From assembly GCA_047967505.1 (NCBI GenBank), contig CM106540.1: a stretch of 64,000 nucleotides of DNA; one strand, written 5' to 3'. This DNA comes from Dipteris shenzhenensis. Its lineage: Eukaryota > Polypodiophyta > Polypodiopsida > Gleicheniales. Made by a program: the position numbers and the translations under genes. The stretch's first letter is position 1; every line of letters starts with the position of its first letter. The notes below the pieces were generated by a model that saw nothing but the letters and a program-made list of their open reading frames with translations, was not told the origin of the DNA and made no database searches. Below are positions 56,103-64,000 of this stretch, in pieces.

Positions 56103-57220
56103 CTATTAACTAGAAAAGAATTCAATGCATGAGGCTAGACGCTAGGCATGGCAACACTTGAGGGCCATGGAGGAAAAGGGAACATGAGGGAAGAAGCGTT
56201 AACATAGGTGGGGAAAAAAGATTAGGAGGGGTGGAGTGGCATCATCCTTGCAGCACATGGTCTCTGCCCTATCGAGATCTATTGCGATTCCACCTCCCCC
56301 ACCTCGATCATCGATGGAGCCTCCCACGTCTACACCACCTCCCACATCTACACCGCCTCAGCACGAGTTGGAGTCTCGAGACACACGGATTGCAGAGTTG
56401 GAGGCTCATGTACATGATGGGAGGTGGAATGTAGAGATGGAGACATCAAAGGAAGAGAGTAATGCTTATTGGAAAGATGGGGGGGGAAATCAAAGTACTA
56501 GCTAGGTGGCTTTAGAAGAATGAGCGTGTTCCATCAAGGAATAGCCCCCTCCTTTTATAGCCAAGAGAGGGGGTCTCTCCTAATAAATCCATCCTCCCAC
56601 ATGCATGGTGTGTGTGGAAGAGTGTCCCATGTGGACTAGGCGGTTATGCACTCTCAATTGTGTGTGACAACCCTTTGCCTCATTTTTCCAAATACATCAA
56701 CCCCCATATCCCAAGTCTAAGATACTCCCTTGGTCTCTTTCCAATTTTATAATACGTTCAAACATCTAGGAGGACAAGTGGAGGGTTGGCACAAGGAATC
56801 TTGCCACCTCATCCTACTTTCCCATTATTTAACTTGCATTCTTGGACTTTCTACACCCCCCCCACATGGGCCTATCCTACATGGAGGGTATAATCCAATA
56901 AAATATCCATCTCCACCTATTTTATATTACTTCTCCCATGGTCCTTGGGCCATATGTCACTAAATGCAGGCATGGGACCGCCTAGATGGAGGGGTGGTGC
57001 ATGGAGGACCCATGCCACCTTATCATTTTATATTATTACTACCATGGATTATGTACAACACACCCTATGGGTCCTCTTACATGAAAGGGTGGCACATCGT
57101 CATGCCCTGCCACCTTAACCCTGGGCCTCATGCACACCATATTTTATTATACTATTGCCATACATACAAGCACACACACATATTTATGCCTTTTACTTTT
57201 GTCAAATTTATCCATAATAG
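56103..57220 (-). repeat. Inverted Gypsy LTR with internal insertion
   Basis: Reverse copy of the 38,562-39,500 LTR: TATA at 56,551-56,560 (reverse), ends CTATTA at 57,220 and TAATAG at 56,103. About 185 bp of unrelated sequence (56,234-56,420) interrupts it. The adjoining minus-strand polypurine tract is CCTAGGGGGGAA (57,221-57,232). Confidence 0.88.
56234..56505 (+). CDS. Pro-rich plus coiled-coil open frame in inverted LTR
   Basis: An 89-codon plus frame with PPPPPRSSMEPPTSTPP followed by ELESRDTRIAELEAHV, a short coiled-coil pattern. Its first two thirds coincide with the inserted block; the last third is LTR antisense. I recognise no family. It may be a fragment of a Gypsy gag or host protein, or chance. 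Confidence 0.25.
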
Positions 57221-57239
57221 TTCCCCCCTAGGCAAGAAA

Positions 57240-57530
57240 TGCATAGCATTTCCATGCCTGGGACCATCACAAACAAAGAAGGTCTTGAGACGATGCTTGT
57301 TGATCACCTTCTTGCCATATGGCTCATGCAGCTCCTGAACTTGTACAGACCCATTGCTACATTCCTTGATGACTTTGTATGGACCAGTCCACAATGGCAG
57401 GAACTTCTTATCCATTTGGTGGTCGAATCTATTATCAAAGCATAGCAGAACATCCCCCTTAGCAAAGTGTCTTTCCCATCCCTTGCGAATTTCAGCATCA
57501 TGTTCGCCAAAAAATTTAGTTGGGTTGGTA
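57240..57530 (-). pseudogene. Gypsy integrase C-terminal tail (inverted element)
   Basis: The minus strand reads DKKFLPLWTGPYKVIKECSN and VQVQELHEPYGKKVINKH, closely similar to 52,240-52,380. Homology ends near 57,530, where LINE-like plus sequence starts. This is the last part of a second, otherwise missing Gypsy element whose 3' end faces the first one. Confidence 0.85.
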
Positions 57531-57534
57531 GCTC

Positions 57535-58450
57535 ATTATTTTTACCCATACCCAATCCTTCTGAGGGCATAGAAGAGGTGGTTTCCATCCTCAATTCTAG
57601 GTGGAAACTCTCCGATATTGAAGGGAAATGGGATGTCAGGTTCTCATTGATCTGGGACAGAAAGATACCAGAAAAAATGTCCACTCTCTTGGCTAATTCT
57701 CCATAAAGTTATCTGGACCAATTGCAGAAGCTTGAGTATTGGCAAGGGAGATGGAACCTATAAATCTTGTTTTGGAATCAAAGAAGACATTTTTCACCTC
57801 TTTATTTCTTGCCCCAAGGCTAGGAAGGTGATTCAACTAATGCTGTGGGAACCAATAAATTGGAAATCACTTCCACTTGGAGATGCACTCAAGCTACCTT
57901 ATGCCACATGGGTCAGCATCAGAGCACATGCACTGTGGTTTATATGGATTGCCAAGAATGCATATTAGTTTAATGATGAGTACATGTCTGCTTTTATTCT
58001 TGAATTGGTATGGAAAGACTATAGTTATACTCACTAAACTGATTCTTATTTTCTATGATCCTAGCCAAAAATTTGTTGGATTAGGAAATACGTAACTTTA
58101 ATGATCAAATCTATCGATTATAGGCTGAATTGGATGAATATATCAAAGATGCTAGGAGCTGTACCAACTCCAGCCTAGACCTACAAGCCTAGCTCTTACC
58201 TTCTTTATTTCTTGTTAAGGATGAACCTGCAAGTTGAATTCTGTTCACTTCTTCCTTCTACCTAGGAGTTATGAGGAAGCTTCTATGTCACCATGGGGAT
58301 CATATTTTGGCTTTTCTCCTATAAGCAGGAATTATTCTGTCTACATACTAGTTATTCCTCTCTAGAGAGAAGAATTTTGTTCTTATGAAACTTCTTTGTA
58401 CAAATTTTATGATCATAATATAACCAAACTCTTATTTGCCCAAAAAAATA
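57535..58450 (+). pseudogene. LINE 3' end with zf-RVT domain
   Basis: WDRKIPEKMSTLLA (about 57,655-57,696) and, after a frame change, KEDIFHLFISCPKARKV (57,783-57,832) with HALWFIWIAKNAY (57,928-57,966) match the zinc-binding domain after plant LINE RTs ('P.K...FLW', 'ET..HLF..CP.A..VW', 'W.IW..RN'). About 450 bp of 3' tail leads to an A-rich end (58,441-58,455), as in a 5'-truncated LINE. No target duplication identified. Confidence 0.6.
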
Positions 58451-58454
58451 AAAA

Positions 58455-59150
58455 GATCAAATTCATGAGATCAAACAAAGGAGATGAATACACCTCTTCA
58501 ATATTCATGAACTTTTGAAAAAGTCATAGCATTTGAAGACAATTCAATTGTGCAGATACTCCTCAGCAATGTGCAAGAGTTGAAAGGAAGAATGGTACTT
58601 TAGCAGATAGTGATAGAGCAATTCTAAGTGAGAAGCATCTTTAGAATCAGTATTGGGCAAAAGCAATTTCCATTTCAAACTACCTACTTAATCAGATTTC
58701 GACCAAACTGATTTGGGGTATGACACCTTATGAAGCATTCACCGGACACAAGCCATGCATTGGGCATCTTTGCATATTTGGTTGCATAGCATATTCTCAC
58801 ATGCATGATGATCATCATAGAGAATTGGATGTGAGTTACATAAATGCATCATGGTTGGCTACAGTGAATACACCAAAGCATACAAGTTGTATGATCCCAT
58901 CAACCGAAAGGTCATTATCTCGAGAGATGTAATCTTCGATGAGGAATTAGAATGGAAAAACTCAAATACACAGAAGATTAACACACCGATTACTCAGTCA
59001 CCTACAAAAAAGTTGAAGAAGAGCAAGAATCGCCAGAGACACACGAAGAAGAGAAACAGCAACTCAGACAGTCTACTAGGGAAAGCAGACCACCAGCTAG
59101 ATTGGCATATGATCAAAAAACAAAATCAATTTAGGTTGAAACCACCAATT
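58455..59150 (+). pseudogene. Copia integrase fragment
   Basis: IKFMRSNKGDEYTSSIF (58,455 onward), DTPQQCARVERKNGTLADSD, WGMTPYEAFTGHKPCIGHLC and, after a frameshift near 58,840, MVGYSEYTKAYKLYDPINRK and VIISRDVIFDEELEW are the second half of a Copia integrase and the start of the RT linker. It is cut by the LTR of Copia B at 59,151. One stop lies after EKHL near 58,644. Confidence 0.85.
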
Positions 59151-59500
59151 TGTTGAGACATCGAGCTCCACTTGTGATATGCCAGGGTGACCATTGTGCA
59201 TTTATGTCACCGACTTGTTAGTTGCAGATGCGGTTGGTACACCGCCCATGAATAATAGCTGGATGACAACTATCCTTATGTACTCTAGTTCATGGCTCAG
59301 TTAGTATGCCACCTTGGTTAGCTGAGTTTGGTTTCAGACCCACATATAGGGTTCTTCTATCTCTTTGTACTAGAGTTCTTTTGGCTTTCATAACTAAGAA
59401 GAGGAAAACTGTTTTCAGCCTCCACCTTTGTGTGTATTCCCCCATTGTGTATGTGAGAAAGCCGCAAGTCAAACTCCTTCCTTCTCTCCCACTATCTTCA
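59151..59500 (+). repeat. Copia B 5' LTR
   Basis: 350 bp, TGTTGAGACATCGAGC to CCCACTATCTTCA; homologous along its length to 30,834-31,183. Confidence 0.92.
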
Positions 59501-59502
59501 CA

Positions 59503-59515
59503 TGGTATCAGAGCC
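59503..59515 (+). promoter_or_regulatory. Copia B primer-binding site
   Basis: Perfect TGGTATCAGAGCC, two bases inside the LTR. Confidence 0.9.
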
Positions 59516-60045
59516 TAATTCGTGGTAAGGAGCTCAAGAAAGCAAACCAAGTTCGCGGTGTCCTAGTAAGAGGACCAATGCTGCTTTCCTTTTTCAAGTT
59601 TGGGAGCGAATCTCTATAGGTAGTATAGCTGGAAAGTGCAAGAGTGCATTGTCTTAGATTGAGACGCCCTTCGTGGTGTGGCGAGAGGGTAGTATATGTT
59701 GTGGGAATGGGCAAAGCCCTTGGTGACTTTGTTTTTTTGATTCGATGCCGTTTTGGGGCTCGTTTTGGAGGCGGAAGTTCTTTGCAAGCACTGAGAAAAA
59801 GGCCCTATTTTTGCTGTGTGACAACTGCTCTACAGGTCGGTGAAAAGTAGCCACAGAAATTGCATCGTATGCTTGTGGATAGAGATATTGGGGGTTACAG
59901 AATCATCCTTATTGCCTGTTGATTCAAAATCATCACTAGGAAGTGACTGTGTTGTCAAATACCACTTTCATCAGTTTTGTAGATTTGCCCTTGTGAGGAG
60001 AAGCTGTGTTTTTTGCAATGGCAGAATATTTTGTAGTGTTCTATA

Positions 60046-60942
60046 ATGGCGTCTAACTCTCTTTCACAGATTGTCACTAAAAAGCTTGACAAGAATAACT
60101 TCCAAGCATGGAAGTTTAGAATGACGAATTTCCTTATGGGAGAAGGCTATTAGGAGTTCATTATAGGAAATGAAGAAGAACCAATTCTTCCTTATGTTCC
60201 CAATCAACAGGAAATGCAGGCATTTAAAGGATGGCATGAGAGAGCCTGAAAAGTTATGTACTGGCTGTCTATCAGTATTTTAGATTCTATGATTGTGCAT
60301 ATTTAGGATGCAAGTACACCAAAGGAGGCATGGGATACTTTGGCAAAAATGTATAGCACAAATACGCAAGCCAAGAAAATGCAGCTCAAGCAGGAGTTAC
60401 ACAATGTGTGGAGAGAAAATATGAGCATCAATGACTACCACATGAAGGTGAAGAAAATTGCAGATGCACTTGCTTCCATTGGGTCGCCAGTGGAAGATGA
60501 TGATTTAGTTTCTGTGACCTTGAATGGTCTAGGAAAGGATTATGCACAGTTTCAGACATCCATTGCCGTCCATGAAAAATTTCCTGATTTTGAGGAGTTG
60601 TTTGCTCTTCTAATTTCTAAAGATCAGAGAAATGGTGGTGCATCTTCTTCATGAGGAACTTCAAAAGAAACTATCTTCTACTCAAATGCTAGAAGAGGTA
60701 GAGGCAAAGGTAGAGCAGGCCGATCTGGAGGCCGTGGTAGCAGCAAACTCAAGAAAACCAGTCCTATGGTGGAGGACGTGGTAACTCTAGAGGCAAGGGG
60801 AGCCAAAGAGGTTGTGGTGGATGGCAGAGAGGCCAAAATACAAACAGCAATGTTGAATGCTACTATTGTGGTAAAATGGGTCATATGGCTAAAGACTACT
60901 ACAAAAAGTAGAATGACATTATGAATGGAAAATTACAGCAAG
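60046..60942 (+). pseudogene. Copia B gag
   Basis: The ATG at 60,046 starts MASNSLSQIVTKKLDKNNFQ. Stops follow at EGY, at ERA and at MIVHI. The open part 60,340-60,654 gives MQLKQELHNVWRENMSINDY and VSVTLNGLGKDYAQF. An RG-rich region and a zinc knuckle of the same type as in Copia A follow in another frame (60,850-60,905). Compared with Copia A, the MIVHI stop is a CAG-to-TAG change and the EGY stop is TGG-to-TAG. Confidence 0.9.
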
Positions 60943-60984
60943 TGTTGACTTTGTGCCAACATGAACTTATGTAGAAAGGAAATG

Positions 60985-61272
60985 TGATACAACTTTGTGT
61001 TACAACTTTGTGTTACAACTTTGTGATACAACTTTGTGATACAACTTTGTGTTACAACTTAGTGTTACAACTTCTGGATACAACTTTGTGATACAACTTT
61101 GTGTTACAACTTTGTGTAACAACTTTGTGTTACAACTTTGTGTTACAACTTCTACATGTAGAGAGAGAATGTGTTACTACTTCTACATGTAGAGAGAATG
61201 TGTTACAACTTTGTGATACAACTTTGTGTTACAACTTTGTGATATGACTTTGTGTTACAACTTTGTGTTACA
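60985..61272. repeat. 13-bp minisatellite TTACAACTTTGTG in U3
   Basis: About 13 contiguous units (60,985-61,155; variants GATACAACTTTGTG, TTACAACTTAGTG) and about five more (61,200-61,272), with 'cttctacatgtagaga' repeats between. Confidence 0.93.
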
Positions 61273-61739
61273 TGTAGAGAGAGAAGCTCTCCAACGTGTA
61301 TAAATACCCCATAATGGAATGAAGCCCACACTCTTTGGGGAATTGTGTTGAGTCTACTTTGGTATTCCAAGCATTTTCTCAAGTGTCCATGCTCCCTTGC
61401 ACTGCACGTCCAAAAGCATGTGCTAACCTTGCAACTCCTCCTCCCCTCTCCTCCAACCTTGCAACCCATCCTCTCCCTCCTCCTCCTCCTTCCTCCTCCT
61501 CCTCCTCTCTCCTCCTCCCTCCTCCTCCTCCCTCCTCCTCCTCCTCCTCCTCTCTCCTCCTCCTCCCTCCCCTCCTATGCTCCACTCCTTCTTCCTCTCC
61601 CACTCCTTCTTCCTCTCCCCCTCCTACGCTCCACCCTAGACCTTACACCTTCTTCCTCCCCCACTCCTATGCTCCCCTAAACCCTTTGTTCCTCAACCCT
61701 TAAACTCCATGATCTACGAGGGAGACGAGTTCTCCACCA

Positions 61740-61960
61740 TGTACTCTACTCTGAACCTTGAATCCTCCTTCTAACCTTGTACTCCTTCTAAACCCTAGAA
61801 CCTCCTTCTGAACCCTGGAACCTCCTTCTAACCCTGGACTCCTTCTGAACCCTAGAACCTCCTTTTAAACCCTTGAACCTCCTTCTGAACCCTGGAACCT
61901 CCTTCCAACTCTTGAACCTCCTTCTAACCCTTAAACTCCTCCTAAACCCTACAACCCCCA
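61740..61960. repeat. 20-bp minisatellite near LTR 3' end
   Basis: About ten units of 'gaaccctggaacctccttct' type, variable; counterpart in the inverted LTR at 480-570. Confidence 0.85.
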
Positions 61961-62205
61961 ATGAAGGCGAAAGCCTTCATTACCTCAACAAAGATGATTT
62001 ATGTTCCTTTTACACATGCATGCACTTTGTTTACTTACCACACTTAAGCCCACGTCTCTATCCGAAACATGGCTCGAGGTCCTAGGCTACACATATACTA
62101 TAACCGACAACCCCAATATATCTGTAGGTGACAAAAAGCCTCAGAATCCTGCAAACATAGAATACCCAGCTCTTCCTACGAAAGCAGTAGGAAAGAGCTA
62201 ACATT

Positions 62206-62224
62206 TGGCACCACTGCTGAGGAG
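62206..62224 (+). promoter_or_regulatory. Gypsy primer-binding site
   Basis: TGGCACCACTGCTGAGGAG two bases after the LTR, resembling the TGGCGCCGTTGCCGGGGA-type site of Athila/Tat elements (tRNA-Asp). Confidence 0.65.
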
Positions 62225-62721
62225 ACTAGTGTCTTAAGTAGAGAGCCAACATATGTAGGTATGTGTAAAACAACACACTACTTCGAACTTTCACGAACAT
62301 AACACTCAAGGGCAAGGAGAGTAAAAATTTTTTCCCATTTCTAGCCAAACATATCAACCCCAAGCATCAACCTTGGGTTACTACCTTAAGAAATTTTCTT
62401 TATTTCTTAAATAGAAGCCACATGATATACAATCATGCTAGGTAGTGGACATGAATGCGTAGAGCTTGCAATTTCGATCATTTTACCTTTTTTTGGAAAA
62501 GCAAACCGAGCTCTCCATAAAGAGTTATGGCTCGAGAAGAGTTTAGGGTTAAACCCTAAACCTACTCCACCCCCTCATTCTTCATCTTTCACTTTTTGCC
62601 TCCATTCTCTTCTCCATTCTGAGCCCCACGCAAGACACTCCTCCCTCTCCATCGATCACCACCTTACCCCCATCCTCGCATTGTAAGTGACTTCGAGCCC
62701 TTCTCACAACGATAACCCAGC
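62225..62721 (+). other. Gypsy 5' internal region
   Basis: Leader of the element started at 60,943. An 83-codon frame (62,435-62,686) is not recognisable. Confidence 0.5.
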
Positions 62722-62967
62722 CTCGGGGGGTTCACTATGTATAAACCCTCTATATCACATGCGTTCAAGGCCTATTTCTAAAATCCCTTATCTGTAAATT
62801 TTTCATTAATAAAATGTACCCCTTTTTTATACAAATCTGTAAAGTTTTTCCAAAACTATTTTTAATAGTCCCTTATGTATATTTATTTCTGTAAATTTTA
62901 GAAATAAAAAATATCCTTTTGTTGAACTCACGTGATAGGGTTACATATGATGAGTGACCCCCTCGAG
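62722..62967 (+). mobile_element. 246-bp MITE, copy 7
   Basis: Starts CTCGGGGGGTTCACT, ends AGTGACCCCCTCGAG; perfect 8-bp duplications AACCCAGC (62,714-62,721 and 62,968-62,975). Nearly identical inside to copy 1 and in the same orientation. Confidence 0.94.
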
Positions 62968-63089
62968 AACCCAGCCTTCCACCCACCGTCCATTGTTCCA
63001 CAATAATCCCGTTACATCGAGAAAGACTTGGAGAGCATTCAAGTGACCACTTCTCCCTCGTTTTCAATATCTGTCCGTTAAGTTTTTGT

Positions 63090-63414
63090 GCTCTTTTTTT
63101 TTCCCTCTCCCATCTCCACCACCCCTCCCCCTTCCCCCTTCATTTCCACCACCCCCCTCCCCCTCCATCTCCACTCCCCCTTCCCCCTCCCCCTCCATCT
63201 CCACCTCCCCCTTCCCCCTCCCCCTCCATCTCCACCTCCCCCTCCCCCTCCCCCTCCATCTCCACCTCCTCCTCTCCCCTCCCCCTCCATTTCCATCTCC
63301 CCTCCCCCTCCATTTCCACCTCCCCCTCCCCCTCCCCCCTCCATATCCACCTCCCCCTTCCCCCTCCCCCTCCATCTCCATCTCCACCTCCCCCTCTCCC
63401 CTCCCCCTCCATAG
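63090..63414. repeat. Polypyrimidine minisatellite (CCCCCTCC...CATCTCCAC)
   Basis: About 320 bp, almost all C and T on the plus strand, in units of 18-24 bp ending 'ccatctccacc'. The long Pro-rich and Gly/Arg-rich frames on both strands come from the repeat. Confidence 0.93.
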
Positions 63415-64000
63415 AAACCCATTTACACCATCCGGCTCTTCATTTCGAACTGATCTTTCTGCATAATCACCAGTTATAGATCCCAGAATATCTACACCTC
63501 CATTTCAACACCCTCCCTCGTCAGGCCTGCATCAGATATTGGTTTCCTCCTTCATGGATTTTCTCCTAAGCATAATACAAATTCAATGGAGCATAGGCAT
63601 AGGAGATCCCAATTTGGCTTTTAAAAAACGTGAGATCAGCAATGGCACCAAGCAGGACATAAATCTGATCCACTTAATAGTGCAAACCAGATCCAAATGC
63701 CAACATACTTGGTACCACTTATAGATGAGTTTGTGATTCAGATTATCCAATCAGATTGACATTTGGAGCGTTACTCCAGGAAATCACAACAATTCTTCTG
63801 AGTCCCCAAAATGCAACTCCAAACCAAAAATTTATCTGTGATTTCTTAGGGCTCTCCCATCGAAATCCTCTTACGGAATTGTCCCAATCTCTGGGAGAGT
63901 TTCAAAGGATGGATTGAACTCGTAAATCCCCCTCCACCTATGAACGACATTAAAGATATCCCTATGCAAATGGGTGAGAGAGATGACATACGCAACATTA
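63415..64000. other. Window end, unassigned
   Basis: Continuation of the Gypsy 5' internal region, by position. A 61-codon frame at 63,539-63,724 is unrecognised. Confidence 0.4.

Larger units (their letters stand above)
59151..60942 (+). mobile_element. Copia element B, 5' part
   Basis: The 5' LTR (59,151-59,500), initiator-Met primer site (59,503-59,515), leader and gag are present. It is the same family as Copia A. The element is broken off inside gag, after 'aaaattacagca', by the Gypsy LTR at 60,943; the remainder is not in this window. The leader just after the primer site is shared with the TRIM at 21,536. Confidence 0.92.
60943..62203 (+). repeat. Gypsy 5' LTR with U3 minisatellite
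   Basis: 1,261 bp from TGTTGACTTTGTG to GAGCTAACA, inserted in Copia B gag. Order: 13-bp minisatellite, TATA box 'tataaata' (61,299-61,306), CCT-rich tract (61,430-61,680), 'gaaccctggaacctccttct' repeats (61,740-61,960), end. The next base starts a primer-binding site. The 3' LTR is beyond the window. Confidence 0.82.

Noticed and set aside
55524-56125. Long His/Cys/Met-rich open frames on both strands (up to 127 codons)
   Set aside because: They are translations of TG/CA repeats in several frames at once, with no start context or domain.
61750-61960. AACCCT-containing repeats as interstitial telomere sequence
   Set aside because: The unit is about 20 bp (gaaccctggaacctccttct), not the plant 7-mer CCCTAAA, and lies in a fixed LTR position.
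63064-63466. Pro-rich and Gly/Arg-rich frames up to 126 codons
   Set aside because: Produced by the CCCCCTCC minisatellite; every frame on both strands stays open for the same reason.
1-64000. CRISPR arrays, rRNA genes, bacterial operons
   Set aside because: Nothing with the required repeat-spacer regularity or rRNA motifs. Content is clearly plant nuclear.

Overview
This window reads as intergenic DNA of a large, repeat-rich land-plant genome. A gymnosperm is my best guess, by inference only: layered, decayed Ty1/Copia and Ty3/Gypsy elements, LINE zinc-finger remnants, tRNA-derived SINE-like boxes, small DNA transposons and TG/CA, CCT and CCCCTCC tracts. I see no intact host gene. The only recognisable host coding sequence is a 32-codon piece of a mitochondrial adrenodoxin-type ferredoxin, carried antisense inside an LTR element.

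Layout. 1-7.28 kb: an inverted gypsy-type LTR, an old minus-strand Copia polyprotein remnant and a SINE-like repeat. 7.28-9.42 kb: gag-only minus-strand Copia element D1 (TSD ATTCA), with a 246-bp MITE in its 3' LTR. 9.4-16.5 kb: a decayed MITE, a Copia gag remnant between direct repeats, tandem repeats and a Copia RT scrap. 16.6-19.5 kb: LTR element with the captured host sequence, next to a second perfect 246-bp MITE. 21.2-22.1 kb: a near-perfect TRIM. 23.5-24.4 kb: a fold-back DNA element. 26.9-30.4 kb: decayed MITEs in a duplicated LINE fragment, then mixed Copia and Gypsy scraps. 30.8-36.1 kb: a nearly complete minus-strand Copia element (A) whose right side does not match its 3' LTR.

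38.56-55.55 kb is a nested plus-strand Athila/Tat-like Gypsy element. A young Copia element C (45,937-51,824, TSD AAACG) sits in its integrase, and gag-only Copia D2 (52,404-54,969) sits at its pol/3' LTR junction. Its LTRs abut TG/CA repeats, and beyond a 556-bp TG/CA spacer lies an inverted copy of the same LTR with its own pol tail. 57.5-60.9 kb: a LINE tail, a Copia integrase fragment, then Copia element B, interrupted by another Gypsy 5' LTR (60,943-62,203) and its 5' internal region, which carries a third perfect MITE.

The elements relate to one another. The gag-less TRIM shares its PBS-leader with Copia B and could use that family's proteins. The two gag-only elements are one non-autonomous family. 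The MITEs share termini and 8-bp target duplications. Many coding stops look like C-to-T products of CAG or CGA codons, suggesting decay of methylated DNA.
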